This document shows, piece after piece, positions 28,549 through 36,919 of a stretch of 64,000 nt of DNA; positions within the stretch are counted from its first letter, which is position 1; the number at the start of each line of letters is the position of its first letter. The notes beneath the pieces were generated by a model, which was given only the letters and a program-made list of their open reading frames with translations, was not told the DNA's origin and searched no databases. The DNA is taken from assembly GCF_022414595.1 (NCBI RefSeq), contig NZ_JADWYO010000014.1:1-64000 (forward strand). Reading direction: 5' to 3'. Both the position numbers and the translations under genes were made by a program. Source of the DNA: Streptomyces sp. MUM 203J (GTDB lineage: Bacteria; Actinomycetota; Actinomycetes; Streptomycetales; Streptomycetaceae).

Positions 28549-28642
28549 CTGGGCCATTGGCCCAGGAGAGTGGCCACCGCGTCGGCCACCACCTGGCCAA
28601 CGGACCAGATGGTCCGCCGCAGGCCCCGTTCGGCCACTGGCC
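28549..28642. promoter_or_regulatory. Array of GGCCA/TGGCC inverted repeats between FUSC and Lrp genes
   Basis: Five palindromic elements share TGGCC/GGCCA-like half-sites: a perfect 8-1-8 repeat with arms CTGGGCCA (28549-28565), GTGGCCAC (28570-28577), GGCCA-N5-TGGCC (28584-28598), a perfect 7-2-7 repeat with arms CGGACCA (28601-28616) and GGCCA-C-TGGCC (28632-28642). They lie between divergent promoters. Lrp-type octamers wrap such arrays, so cooperative binding is inferred. Confidence 0.6.
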
Positions 28643-28729
28643 CACGCGTGAGGCGCGCACGGCCGCCGTTGGTACAGTCGGCATGTCGGAATGTCGGATT
28701 CCGGCCAGTGGGAGGAGGCAGCGGACGCG

Positions 28730-29242
28730 ATGCCGGTGGACGAGCTGGACACCCGGATCCTGCGGCTGCTGATCCAGCAGCCCCGCACGAGTGTGCGCGA
28801 GTACGCCCGGATCCTGGGGATCGCCCGGGGCACGCTCCAGGCCCGGCTGGACCGACTGGAGCGGGAGGGCGTGATCACCGGGACGGGTCCGTTCCTCTCC
28901 CCCGCGTCGCTCGGTCACCCGGTCCTGGCGTTCGTGCACGTGGAGGTGACGCAGGGGCACCTGGACGAGGTGGGGGACGCGCTGGCGGCCGTGCCGGAGA
29001 TCGTGGAGGCGTTCTCGATCACCGGCGGCGGCGATCTGCTCACCCGGGTGGTCGCGCGGGACAACGAGCATCTCGAAGACGTGATCCAGCAGCTCATCCG
29101 CCTGCCCGGGGTGGTGCGGACACGGACCGAGGTCGCCCTGCGGGAGCGGGTGCCCTACCGGCTGCTGCCGCTGGTGCAGTCCATCGGCCGGGCCTCGCGT
29201 CCGTCCCGCGCGAGCGGGGGCGCGGGGCTCCCGCCGCGCTGA
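28730..29242 (+). CDS. Lrp/AsnC family transcriptional regulator
   Basis: This 170-residue feast/famine regulator has an N-terminal winged helix (DELDTRILRLL, then SVREYARILGIARGTLQARLDRL) and a RAM ligand-binding domain with the glycine-rich ITGGGDLLTRV turn. The ATG at 28730 is chosen because GGGAGGAGG precedes it (11 nt, slightly long) and the chain then starts in the usual way. An ATG at 28691 would add 13 residues and would lie close to a TACAGT -10-like element. It is divergent from FUSC, and its upstream array suggests autoregulation. Confidence 0.9.
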   Translation: MPVDELDTRILRLLIQQPRTSVREYARILGIARGTLQARLDRLEREGVITGTGPFLSPASLGHPVLAFVHVEVTQGHLDEVGDALAAVPEIVEAFSITGGGDLLTRVVARDNEHLEDVIQQLIRLPGVVRTRTEVALRERVPYRLLPLVQSIGRASRPSRASGGAGLPPR

Positions 29243-29295
29243 GCCGCGTGTGCGGTGGGCGGAACGCCGCCGCAGTCTGCCCGCCCCTCCTGTCC

Positions 29296-29640
29296 CACCG
29301 GATCCGCCGTGCGCTGTCCGAGAGGTTGCAGCGGGGCGTCGTCCGGCGCACGACGGTCGGCGCCCGCCCCGCCGTGCTGGGGACGGACCTGCCGGGCGTC
29401 CGTGATGGTCGGCTCTTCGGCCCGGACCGGCGACGCACACGACGCCTTCGTGGCCGTCCCCGGGGTCCAGGAGGCCCATGACATCGCGGGCAAACGCCAT
29501 GGTCCTCGTGAAGTCCGGACGGCGACGGCGGAACAGCTCCGGGACGTGCTGCGGCGGCTGTACGCGATCGGCCGGGTGGGCGGTACGCAGGCGACCGTCG
29601 TCCTGGAGACCTTGTTCGAGCGCCCCATCCCGGCGAGTTC
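29296..29640 (+). pseudogene. Decayed AsnC/Lrp regulator
   Basis: Pieces of a second AsnC-family protein can be read in several frames: RALSERLQRGVVRRTTVGA (end of the helix-turn-helix), then FVAVPGVQEAHDIAG, then VRTATAEQLRDVLRRLYAIG and TQATVVLETLFERPI (ligand domain). Near 29494-29512 an extra A and a missing G locally replace an expected NAMVLVKVRT. Further shifts precede it and no start codon is convincing. It follows the intact Lrp gene in the same direction and ends just before a strong terminator. Family recognition is good; exact borders are approximate. Confidence 0.7.
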
Positions 29641-29658
29641 GGGACTCCCCGGGACCGG

Positions 29659-29698
29659 CTCGGCCCTCCTGCCGGGAAGGCCCGGCAGGAGGGCCGAG
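29659..29698. terminator. Strong 18-bp hairpin terminator
   Basis: An 18-bp perfect stem with an AAGG loop lies between the decayed AsnC gene (plus) and the MBL hydrolase (minus, ends 29766). It probably terminates transcription from both sides. Confidence 0.85.
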
Positions 29699-29765
29699 GA
29701 GCCACGGAGGCCCCCGCGGCCGGAGCCCGGACCCCGCTCCCCGTCGGCCGGTCGTCGTGGGAGGC

Positions 29766-30380
29766 TCACCCGGCCAGGCCGGGCGACTCCTTCGCGATAG
29801 TGGTGCTCGGGCCGTGGCCGGTGTGGACGACGGTGTCCGGGGGCAGCGTCAGCAGCCGGCTGCGGATCGAGCCGATGATGGTGGGGTGGTCGGAGAAGGA
29901 GCGGCCGGTGGCGCCGGGGCCGCCGGAGAAGAGGGTGTCCCCGGTGAAGACGGCCCCGAGACCGGGTGCGTGCAGGCAGACTGCTCCGGGCGCGTGTCCG
30001 GGGGTGTGCAGCACCGTCAGGTCCACGCCCGCGACGGTCAGCGTCTGCCCGTCGGTGAGGGGCCGGTCCGGATCACGGTCGGGGTGGGTCATCCGCCACA
30101 GCGGCAGGTCGTCGGGGTGGAGGAGGACCGGCGCGCCGGTGCGGCGTGCGAGGGCCGGGGCGGCGCCGACGTGGTCGTTGTGCGCGTGGGTGCACACGAT
30201 CGCCAGCAGGCGGCGGTCGCCGAGCGCGGCGGCGACGGAATCGGCGTCGTGCGCGGCGTCGATGACGACCGCCTCGGTGTCGTCCCCGACGATCCAGACG
30301 TTGTTCTCGACGTCCCACGTGCCGCCGTCGAGCGAGAACGTCCCCGCGGTGGTGAGGTGTTCGATCCGTGCGGTCGTCAC
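29766..30380 (-). CDS. MBL-fold metallo-hydrolase
   Basis: This 204-residue metallo-beta-lactamase-fold hydrolase resembles glyoxalase II-type thioesterases. Zinc ligands are visible in [28 protein letters not shown] and the closing HTGHGPSTT. The GTG start at 30380 overlaps the stop of mscR as GTGA, so translation is coupled. In actinomycetes this pair is consistent with formaldehyde detoxification through mycothiol, where the hydrolase would release formate and mycothiol from S-formylmycothiol; that step is inferred from context. Confidence 0.9.
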   Translation of the reverse strand: MTTARIEHLTTAGTFSLDGGTWDVENNVWIVGDDTEAVVIDAAHDADSVAAALGDRRLLAIVCTHAHNDHVGAAPALARRTGAPVLLHPDDLPLWRMTHPDRDPDRPLTDGQTLTVAGVDLTVLHTPGHAPGAVCLHAPGLGAVFTGDTLFSGGPGATGRSFSDHPTIIGSIRSRLLTLPPDTVVHTGHGPSTTIAKESPGLAG

Positions 30381-31462
30381 AGGATCACCACCGAGCGCAG
30401 CACGTCGCCGGAGCGCATCCGTGCGAAGGCCGTCTCGACGTCGTCGAGCGAGATGGTCTCGGAGACGAAGGCGTCCAGGTCCAGCCTGCCCTGCCGGTAG
30501 AGGTCGACCAGCATCGGGAAGTCACGTGAGGGAAGGCAGTCGCCGTACCAGGAGGACTTCAGGGAGCCGCCGCGGCCGAAGACGTCGAGCAGCGGCAGGG
30601 TCAGCTCCATGTCGGGGGTGGGTACGCCGACGAGGACGACGGTGCCCGCGAGGTCGCGGGCGTAGAAGGCCTGCCGGTACGTCTCCGGGCGGCCGACCGC
30701 GTCGATGACCACGTCCGCGCCGTGTCCGCCGGTCAGCTCGCGGATGGCCTCCACCGGGTCGGCGGTGCGGGAGTTCACGGTATGGGTGGCGCCCATCGTG
30801 CGGGCCCGGTCCAGCTTGCGGTCGTCGATGTCGACGGCGATGATCCGTGCCGCTCCGGCCAGCCGGGACCCGGCGACAGCCGCGTTCCCGACACCGCCGC
30901 AGCCGATGACGGCCACCGAGTCGCCGCGGGTGACACCGCCGGTGTTGACGGCGGCGCCGATACCGGCCATCACCCCGCAGCCGAGCAGCCCGGCCGCGGC
31001 CGGGGACGCGGCCGGGTCGACCTTGGTGCACTGCCCGGCGGCGACCAGGGTCTTCTCGGCGAAGGCGCCGATGCCCAGCGCCGGGCTGAGCGGGGTGCCG
31101 TCGGCCAGGGTCATCTGCTGCTTCGCGTTGTGGGTGTCGAAGCAGTACTGCGGGCGGCCCCGGCGGCAGGCACGGCACTGCCCGCACACCGCACGCCAGT
31201 TGAGGACGACGAAGTCGCCGGGCGCGACGTCGGTGACACCTTCGCCCACGCTCTCCACGACGCCCGAGGCCTCGTGACCGAGGAGGAAGGGGAACGCGTC
31301 GCTGATCCCGCCCTGCCGGTAGTGCAGATCCGTATGGCAGACACCGCACGCCTGCACCTTCACCACGGCCTCGCCCGGCCCCGGCTCCGGCACCAGGACC
31401 GTGGCGATCGTGACCGGGGCGTCCTTCGCGGGCGCGATGACCCCGCGTACCTGCTGTGACAT
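30377..31462 (-). CDS. mscR: S-(hydroxymethyl)mycothiol dehydrogenase / S-nitrosomycothiol reductase
   Basis: This is a zinc-dependent class III-type alcohol dehydrogenase of 361 residues that oxidises the mycothiol adduct of formaldehyde with NAD and can reduce S-nitrosomycothiol. Catalytic zinc ligands lie in CGVCHTDLH and GHEASG. The structural zinc loop has four cysteines in [15 protein letters not shown], and the NAD fold is [14 protein letters not shown]. The ATG at 31462 has AAGGGA upstream. It is coupled to the MBL hydrolase and divergent from a two-headed Lrp regulator, 111 bp away. Identification of the family is firm. Confidence 0.93.
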   Translation of the reverse strand: MSQQVRGVIAPAKDAPVTIATVLVPEPGPGEAVVKVQACGVCHTDLHYRQGGISDAFPFLLGHEASGVVESVGEGVTDVAPGDFVVLNWRAVCGQCRACRRGRPQYCFDTHNAKQQMTLADGTPLSPALGIGAFAEKTLVAAGQCTKVDPAASPAAAGLLGCGVMAGIGAAVNTGGVTRGDSVAVIGCGGVGNAAVAGSRLAGAARIIAVDIDDRKLDRARTMGATHTVNSRTADPVEAIRELTGGHGADVVIDAVGRPETYRQAFYARDLAGTVVLVGVPTPDMELTLPLLDVFGRGGSLKSSWYGDCLPSRDFPMLVDLYRQGRLDLDAFVSETISLDDVETAFARMRSGDVLRSVVIL

Positions 31463-31573
31463 GACGTTTCCGTCCCTTCGCGGTGTGAACTGTCCTCTAC
31501 GATCACCACGTACGGCCGCAGGCCCCAACCAGGCGCGGCAGAGCGGCACATACCGTCAGCATCCAGGAACCAG

Positions 31574-32596
31574 ATGGCCGATACCAGCACCGTGGATCAG
31601 CTCGACCGGCAGCTGCTGCACGCCCTCCAGCTCGACGGGCGCGCCCGTTTCCGCCGGATCGCCCCGGTGCTCGGCGTCTCCGAGCACACCGTCGCCCGCC
31701 GCTACCGCCGCCTGCGCGCCGCGGGCCTGCAACTCGCCGGTGAGCCCGACCCCGAGCGCCTCGGCCGCACCCGCTGGCTGCTGCGGCTGCGGTGCGCCCC
31801 GGACGCCGCGCCCGCCATCGCGGACGCCCTCGCCCGCCGGCCGGACACCGGTTACGTCAGTCTCGCCTCAGGCGGCACCGAACTGCACTGCTCGCTCAGC
31901 ACCGGCAGCGCGGAGGAGGACGAGGAGATCCTGCTGCGTGCCCTTCCCCGCACGCCGCGCATCATCTCCCTGGACGCCCACTGCTTCCTGCACACCTTCG
32001 CCGGCGACCCGCCGAGCTGGTACACCAAGCTCGGCTCCCTGACCCCCGGCCAGCACGCCGCCCTGCTGCCGCCCCACGACAGCCGCCGCCCGCTCCCCGA
32101 CCCCGGGCCGCCGCCTCCGGCAGCTCTCAGCACGGCCCGGCCGAGCTTGGAACTCGACCACGCCGACCGGCTGTTGCTGGACGCCCTCGCCCGCGACGCG
32201 CGCGCCACCCTGCCGGAGCTGGAAGCGGCCACCGGGCTCCCCCGCACCACGGTCCGCCGACGCCTGGACCGGCTCCGCGACACCGGAGCCGTCCGCATCG
32301 CCGTCGCCTTCCCGCCTGCCCGCGTCGGCTACCGCAAGCGTGCCGTGCTGTGGCTCCGCGTCTCCCCCGGGGCGATGCAGACCGTCGGCGAGACCCTCAG
32401 CAGCCATCCGCAGACCGACCTGGTCGCCGCCACCACCGGCCCCGCCAACCTCGTCGCCACGGTCATCTGCCGCGACGCCACCGAGCTCTACCTCTACCTC
32501 AACCACCGCATCGGCGCCCTGCCCGACATCCAGAGTGTCGAGGCCACCCCCGTCATCCGCGAGGTCAAACGCCTCACCCGCCGCGGAACTCCGTGA
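31574..32596 (+). CDS. Two-headed Lrp/AsnC family regulator
   Basis: The 340-residue protein holds two AsnC-type modules in tandem: helix-turn-helix 1 (DQLDRQLLHALQLDGRARF, about 8-50) with a ligand domain, and helix-turn-helix 2 (LDHADRLLLDALARDARATL, about 192-240) with a second ligand domain ending near VEATPVIREV. Single-module family members have about 150-170 residues, so this is a fused duplication, a form common in actinomycetes. It is divergent from mscR. Control of the formaldehyde operon is plausible but unproven. Confidence 0.88.
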   Translation: MADTSTVDQLDRQLLHALQLDGRARFRRIAPVLGVSEHTVARRYRRLRAAGLQLAGEPDPERLGRTRWLLRLRCAPDAAPAIADALARRPDTGYVSLASGGTELHCSLSTGSAEEDEEILLRALPRTPRIISLDAHCFLHTFAGDPPSWYTKLGSLTPGQHAALLPPHDSRRPLPDPGPPPPAALSTARPSLELDHADRLLLDALARDARATLPELEAATGLPRTTVRRRLDRLRDTGAVRIAVAFPPARVGYRKRAVLWLRVSPGAMQTVGETLSSHPQTDLVAATTGPANLVATVICRDATELYLYLNHRIGALPDIQSVEATPVIREVKRLTRRGTP

Positions 32597-32649
32597 ACGC
32601 CGGGCGATGGCCGCCGACAGGCCTCCACCGCCCGGCGTGTGCGCTTCGC

Positions 32650-32838
32650 TCAGACGTGCGCCACGAACGACATGAACCGCGACCAGCCCTCGCGCCTGAC
32701 GGCGAAGTGGGGCAGCTCCACGTCCTTGGAGTCCCGCACGTGGACGGCCTGTTCGGTGACGGCGACCTCGACGCAGCTGTCACCCTGGCTGCCGCTGTAG
32801 CTGGACTTGAACCAGGCAAGTTCCGTCGTGGTGCTCAT
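32650..32838 (-). CDS. DUF397 small protein
   Basis: The 62-residue product has the DUF397 signature: WFKSSYSGSQGDSCVEVA followed by VHVRDSKDVELPHFAV. Such proteins are encoded next to XRE-DUF5753 regulators in streptomycetes and are thought to modulate them, as in whiJ-type and abaA-type loci. Its ATG overlaps the stop of the upstream XRE gene as ATGA. The family call is firm; the partner role is inferred from context. Confidence 0.95.
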   Translation of the reverse strand: MSTTTELAWFKSSYSGSQGDSCVEVAVTEQAVHVRDSKDVELPHFAVRREGWSRFMSFVAHV

Positions 32839-33704
32839 AGTTCTCCTCGCAGTCGCTCCAGCAGGCCCCGCGAGTCCTTGGCGTTGAGGGCCTGCGAGCG
32901 AAGTGTGTCATAGCGCTGGTGGAGCAGGCTCACCTCTTTCAGGTCCGAAATCAGGCGGCCGTTCTGCTGCCCTTCGGAGTACGCGAGCCGCTGCCCCCTC
33001 GGTGTCTCCAGCAGCTGCAAGGGGCCGTCCAGACAGGCGTGCAGCCCGGCCTCCCACGGGACGATCTGAAGCGTCACGTTCCGCGGCGCGGTCAGTGCCA
33101 GCACGTGGTCGAGCAGCTCCCGCATCTGGTTGGCGTCTCCGAACCGGCGCCGGAGGACGTGCTCTTCGACGATGAAGCTGAAGGGCGTGGTCGGCCGCTC
33201 GAAGAGCATCCGCTGCCGTTCCATCCGCTTGGCCATGTAGTCCTGCAGCCGACTGTCCGGCGCCACCGGAACGGTCCCCTCGAACACCGCCCGCGCGTAG
33301 CTCTCCGACTGCAACAGGCCCGGCACCAGCCTGCACTCGTACGTGCACAGGCTCACCGCCACCTTCTCCAGCCGCGCCCACTGGCGGAACCACGTCGCCA
33401 GCCCCGACTCACCCCGTGTCAGGTGCCTCGCGGACTTCCGGAGCGCCCCGGTGTTCCCGAGCGCCGCCTCCGCCCGCTCCACGAAGTCCTTGTCCGGCAT
33501 GCGGCGGCCCCGCTCCACGGACTCGACCGTGTGCTTGGAGAACTGCACGAGTTCACCGAACTCGCCCCGGCTGAACCCGGCATGCTCGCGCAGGGCCTGG
33601 ACGAACGCGCCGAACGTCCGCAGGCTGTCCGACGGGTCGGGTTCCCGCGCCCCCTCCCCCTCCTTCCCCACGCCTTCACCGACGTCCCCCTCGACCACCG
33701 TCAT
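32835..33704 (-). CDS. XRE family regulator with DUF5753 domain (WhiJ-like)
   Basis: This 289-residue DNA-binding protein has an N-terminal helix-turn-helix (about residues 25-75, SRGEFGELVQFSKHTVESVE with GRRMPDKDFVE) and a C-terminal DUF5753 domain containing YECRLVPGLLQSESYARA and FIVEEHVLRRRFG. Members act with DUF397 proteins in development or antibiotic control. The ATG at 33704 has GGAGGT upstream; the longer open frame above it crosses the promoter and was rejected. A perfect 27-bp palindrome at 33784-33810 is its likely operator. It forms a trio with DUF397 and the divergent ATPase. Confidence 0.93.
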   Translation of the reverse strand: MTVVEGDVGEGVGKEGEGAREPDPSDSLRTFGAFVQALREHAGFSRGEFGELVQFSKHTVESVERGRRMPDKDFVERAEAALGNTGALRKSARHLTRGESGLATWFRQWARLEKVAVSLCTYECRLVPGLLQSESYARAVFEGTVPVAPDSRLQDYMAKRMERQRMLFERPTTPFSFIVEEHVLRRRFGDANQMRELLDHVLALTAPRNVTLQIVPWEAGLHACLDGPLQLLETPRGQRLAYSEGQQNGRLISDLKEVSLLHQRYDTLRSQALNAKDSRGLLERLRGEL

Positions 33705-33783
33705 GCGCTGCCACCTCCGCGTGCACCCGAGCACTGTCCGGGACCAGCCTGGCGCGGCGCGGGACGTACTGTCCACCCTGGGT

Positions 33784-33810
33784 GTCCGTACGCTGACGCA
33801 GCGTACGGAC
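33784..33810. promoter_or_regulatory. Perfect 12-3-12 palindrome, candidate XRE operator
   Basis: GTCCGTACGCTG, ACG and CAGCGTACGGAC form a perfect inverted repeat with 12-bp arms. It lies between the divergent XRE gene (starts 33704) and ATPase gene (starts 33855), 45 bp from the latter. Length and symmetry favour a dimeric regulator site over a terminator. Repression of both genes is inferred. Confidence 0.65.
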
Positions 33811-33854
33811 TGAGGCTCTCGCGCGGACCCGGCCGCTGCCGCCACGGTGGACCC

Positions 33855-34292
33855 ATGAACCCGGTCACTTCACTGCCGCCTCCCGCCACGCACACGTACA
33901 GCCGCCTCTTCCCCGCCACCCACCTCGGCGCACGGCAGGCACGGCTGGTCACCGTGATGGAGCTTCACGGATGGCGCTGCGCACCGCAGTCGGCGCGGCG
34001 CGCCGAACAGATCGTCGGAGAGCTGGCCGCGAATGCCGTCCTGCACGGGCGCGTGCGGGGCCGGGGCTTCCGGCTCGGGCTCGCACTCGACGCGGCGGCC
34101 GGAACGCTCCGCATCGAGGTCACCGACGCTCGCGGCGAGCGAGCACCGTCGCACGCGCAGGACTCCGACGGGAACAGCGAGGGAGGTCGCGGCCTCGTCC
34201 TGGTCGACGCCCTCGCGGACCACTGGGGCAGCGCCGCGTTCCCGCCCGGCGGCAAGGTGGTGTGGGCGGAACTGGCGGCCCGTACCGTCTGA
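33855..34292 (+). CDS. ATP-binding protein, HATPase/anti-sigma-factor-like
   Basis: The 145-residue protein is a GHKL-fold ATPase of the RsbW/SpoIIAB-like type common in streptomycetes. The N box is IVGELAANAVLHG and the G box GGRGLVLVDALADHWG. It lacks any membrane anchor. These proteins can act as serine kinases on anti-anti-sigma factors, but in XRE/DUF397 loci their target is unknown. The ATG at 33855 lacks a strong ribosome site. It shares its promoter region with the XRE gene. Confidence 0.9.
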   Translation: MNPVTSLPPPATHTYSRLFPATHLGARQARLVTVMELHGWRCAPQSARRAEQIVGELAANAVLHGRVRGRGFRLGLALDAAAGTLRIEVTDARGERAPSHAQDSDGNSEGGRGLVLVDALADHWGSAAFPPGGKVVWAELAARTV

Positions 34293-34326
34293 CGGGACGT
34301 ACAGGAAGGTTCTGCCGTCCCCGCTT

Positions 34327-34967
34327 GTGACTGGACCTTCCTCGCGTCGCCGTGCGACAGCCGATGCCTACGACGCCATCGCCGTGCGCCATGCGAACTC
34401 TCCTACGATGACCTCGAATCGCTCCCTCTGGCTCGCGCGGTGCTCGCCGCGTTCGCGGAGACCGTGCGAGCCGACGGCGCCGGGCCGGTCGCCGAGCTGG
34501 ATGCGGTCCGGGGCCGGTCACCGCGCGTCTGCGGGATCCGGGGCTGGACTTCTTCGGCATCGACCTGCCGCCGGTGACGATCGGCCTCGCCCCGGGGCCT
34601 GCCCGGACCTGCGCTTCGAGGTCGGTTCCATGGGCGCCCTGGATCTGGCGGGATGGCGGGCTGCACGGAATCGTGTCCTGGTACTCGGTCATTGACGCCC
34701 CGCCGCAGGACATGCCTCTGCACTTCGCGGAGTTCCGTCGGGTACTCGCGCCCGACGGAACGCTCCCGATCGCCTTCTCCGAGTCCGAAGGCGAGCCGAC
34801 CACGGCGTTCGACCACAAGGTGACGACGGCCTGCCGATGGCCGATCGACGGCTTGGCCGGGCCGGCCGGCGAAGCCGGTCTCACCGGGTTCGGCCGGATG
34901 CTGCGCGAGCCGTGCGAGGGGGAACGGATCCGCCGGGGGTCTGCTGATGCGCGCGGGAAGGGGTTGA
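34327..34967 (+). pseudogene. Frameshifted SAM-dependent methyltransferase
   Basis: Successive frames give a recognisable class I methyltransferase: ATADAYDAIAVRHAN, then YDDLESLPLARAVLAAFAET ending VAEL (motif I lost), then VTARLRDPGLDFFGIDLPP, DLRFEVGSMGALDLA, GGLHGIVSWYSVIDAPPQDM, RRVLAPDGTLPIAFSE, and LLMRAGRG before a stop at 34967. About five frame changes are needed and the glycine-rich SAM loop is damaged, so the gene is inactive. The GTG at 34327 is a plausible original start. It opens the decayed island upstream of the P450. Confidence 0.8.
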
Positions 34968-35249
34968 AATGCGCCAGGCCGGGTGAGGGCGCCGACCTCG
35001 ATCTCTTGCCCTTCCGAGGCGCCCCAAGCGTGGACCATCGCATCAGGAGAGCCAGCAGAACTCCCGCCCCACATGGCGGCCGCTCCGGTACCGTGTACGC
35101 CGTCGCAGCGGTCAGGAGCAGCACTGTCACCCGCCGGAGCCTCCGTCGTCGCCGGGAACGAGGACTGTGCGCGACCACGGAAACGAGGCCGAAACCGTAC
35201 GAGGGAACGGGCCACAGTGGTCCGTACAGGACGTGGTCCATGCCGCACA
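34968..35249. other. Gene-poor, degenerate stretch
   Basis: No complete gene is visible. On the minus strand a frame from an ATG at 35241 (start MDHVLYGPLWPVPSYGFGL) has a hydrophobic stretch VTVLLLTAATAYTV and could be a relic of a small membrane protein, but it runs into the antisense of the methyltransferase remnant without a stop of its own. Confidence 0.4.
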
Positions 35250-35616
35250 TCGTCCTCGTCCGTAGCCATCGAGGACGTGTCGGCCGACTCGGACTTCCTG
35301 CTCCGCGAGGGGGCATCGAGATCAGTGACGGCATTCTCGCTCTGCGGCCGTACCGGTCCCTCAAGGTGCAGGAAACCGCACAGATCACCGTCGACGCCGG
35401 AACGGAGCGAGGCGCCGCAGCAGTCGAGGCGGCCGTTGTGGAGGCGGCGCTCGTCGGCCTGAAGGCCGGGCGGCTCGCCGACGATGCCGCCCCACCATCG
35501 GCGGAGGCCGCCTCCCGTGGGGACCTGCGTGCGGACACCGAGTGGCTCCTCCTCGTGGCGGACGCCCTACGCCGACCGTGTCGGGCGTGTCGTCGTAGAC
35601 GGCCGACCGGCACCCG
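35250..35616 (+). pseudogene. Decayed unidentified coding sequence
   Basis: Two frames join across a shift near 35307-35313: VAIEDVSADSDFLLREG and then IEISDGILALRPYRSLK, continuing to DTEWLLLVADALRR. Third-position G/C bias is coding-like in both parts. I do not recognise the family. It lies directly upstream of the P450 gene and has no clear start. Confidence 0.4.
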
Positions 35617-35631
35617 TTGGAGCCTGAGGTC

Positions 35632-36810
35632 ATGACCGACCCGACTCAGGACGCCGACTTCCTCCGGGATCCTTATCCGGCCTATGCGACCATGCGGTCC
35701 ACCAGCCCGGTACAGCCCGTATCCGCCGGCTCCGGCGGGCGTTCCAGCTACCTGATCACCGGCTACGCGGAAGCCCGAGAAGCTCTCGGCGACGCTCGGC
35801 TCTCGAAGGACACGGCTGCGTTCTTCGCGGGCAAGGGGTCACGACGCCGTCTGCATCCTGCGGTTGCCCACACCATGCTGGCCAGCGACCCGCCCCAGCA
35901 CACCCGGCTGCGCAAGCTGGTGACCAAGGCGTTCACCACCGGGGCCGTCGGGGAGCTGCGCCCGTTCATCTGCCGGCTCACCGACGAGCTGCTGGACCAG
36001 TGGCCAGCCGGAGAACCGTTCGACTTCGTGGCCGGCCTAGCGGTACCGCTACCCGTCATCGTGATCTGTGAACTGCTCGGAGTCCCGTCGGCCGACCGGT
36101 CTGCTGTCCAGCGCTGGTCCGCGCAGCTCTTCGCGGCGGGAGAGCCCGACGTCATCGACTCGGCCTCTCACTCGATGGCTGACTACATGACAGGACTCAT
36201 CGCCGCCAAGCGCCGGGATCCAGGCAGCTCTCTTCTCGACCGGCTCATCTCTGCTCGTGACGGAGACGACCACCTGAGCGAGGAGGAACTGGTCTCCCTG
36301 GCTGTGCTGCTGCTCGTGGCCGGACACGAGACCACCACCAATGCCTTGGGCAACGTCCTCCTGGCGCTGTTCCAGCACCCAGGCGAGCTGGATCGCCTTC
36401 GGGCGGATCCGGATGAGATCCCTGCCTCGCTGGACGAACTGCTCCGCTTCGACTCCGCAGTGAGTACGGCCACCTTCCGGTTCACCACGGAAGCCATCAC
36501 GCTCGGCGGGACCGACCTCCCAGCCGGCGTCCCGGTACAGATAGTTCTCGGGGCGGCCAATCGAGACCCGAAGCGGTTCCCGAAGCCGGACCAGCTCGAC
36601 CTGGGCCGGGACGCGGCTGCTCACCTCGTTTTCGGTCACGGCTTCCACCGCTGTGTGGGTGCTCCCCTTGCCAAGGCCGAGGTGGAGATCGCTCTGCGAG
36701 CAGTGCTGACTCGATTTCCCGGAATCCGCCTTGCCGTACCGGCGGATCAGCTGGACTGGCGACGGACCCGACTGGTCCGCGGTCTGGAATCGTTGCCTGT
36801 TCTGGCGTGA
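35632..36810 (+). CDS. Cytochrome P450
   Basis: This is a 392-residue bacterial class I P450 monooxygenase. It has the oxygen-binding I-helix AGHETTT (from about 230), the ExxR motif in LDELLRF and the haem-ligand loop FGHGFHRCVG with Cys341. The core is intact with no frameshift. The ATG at 35632 has GGAG 11 nt upstream. Codon usage has visibly more A/T at third positions than its neighbours, and it lies among pseudogenes and IS debris, so acquisition by transfer is likely. No ferredoxin or reductase gene is adjacent. Substrate unknown. Confidence 0.93.
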   Translation: MTDPTQDADFLRDPYPAYATMRSTSPVQPVSAGSGGRSSYLITGYAEAREALGDARLSKDTAAFFAGKGSRRRLHPAVAHTMLASDPPQHTRLRKLVTKAFTTGAVGELRPFICRLTDELLDQWPAGEPFDFVAGLAVPLPVIVICELLGVPSADRSAVQRWSAQLFAAGEPDVIDSASHSMADYMTGLIAAKRRDPGSSLLDRLISARDGDDHLSEEELVSLAVLLLVAGHETTTNALGNVLLALFQHPGELDRLRADPDEIPASLDELLRFDSAVSTATFRFTTEAITLGGTDLPAGVPVQIVLGAANRDPKRFPKPDQLDLGRDAAAHLVFGHGFHRCVGAPLAKAEVEIALRAVLTRFPGIRLAVPADQLDWRRTRLVRGLESLPVLA

Positions 36811-36902
36811 GGGAATGAAGGGCCCTTTCGCGGACCAGTGATTGCCGCGTCCCGGGAGAGGGACGCTCCGCGCTCGGGATGCATGATTTCGAAGCTTGGC
36901 CA

Positions 36903-36919
36903 ACTGATCGTTTCAGAAT
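36903..36919. repeat. 17-bp repeat, putative IS end (copy 1)
   Basis: ACTGATCGTTTCAGAAT occurs here and, identically, at 38864-38880. Copy 1 immediately precedes the start of an IS5-type transposase fragment, so it is probably the left terminal repeat of that element. Confidence 0.6.

Noticed and set aside
34120..35613. A 497-codon minus-strand frame across the island
   Set aside because: It is low-complexity Arg/Ser/Pro-rich, antisense to the methyltransferase remnant, and has no family match that I recognise.
34327..36810. Biosynthetic gene cluster around the P450
   Set aside because: The methyltransferase is broken and no core synthase, ferredoxin, transporter or regulator of a cluster is present.
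36811..36840. AAGGGCCCTT palindrome after the P450 as a terminator
   Set aside because: It is a 10-bp self-complementary sequence without a loop or T-run and is too short to be convincing.
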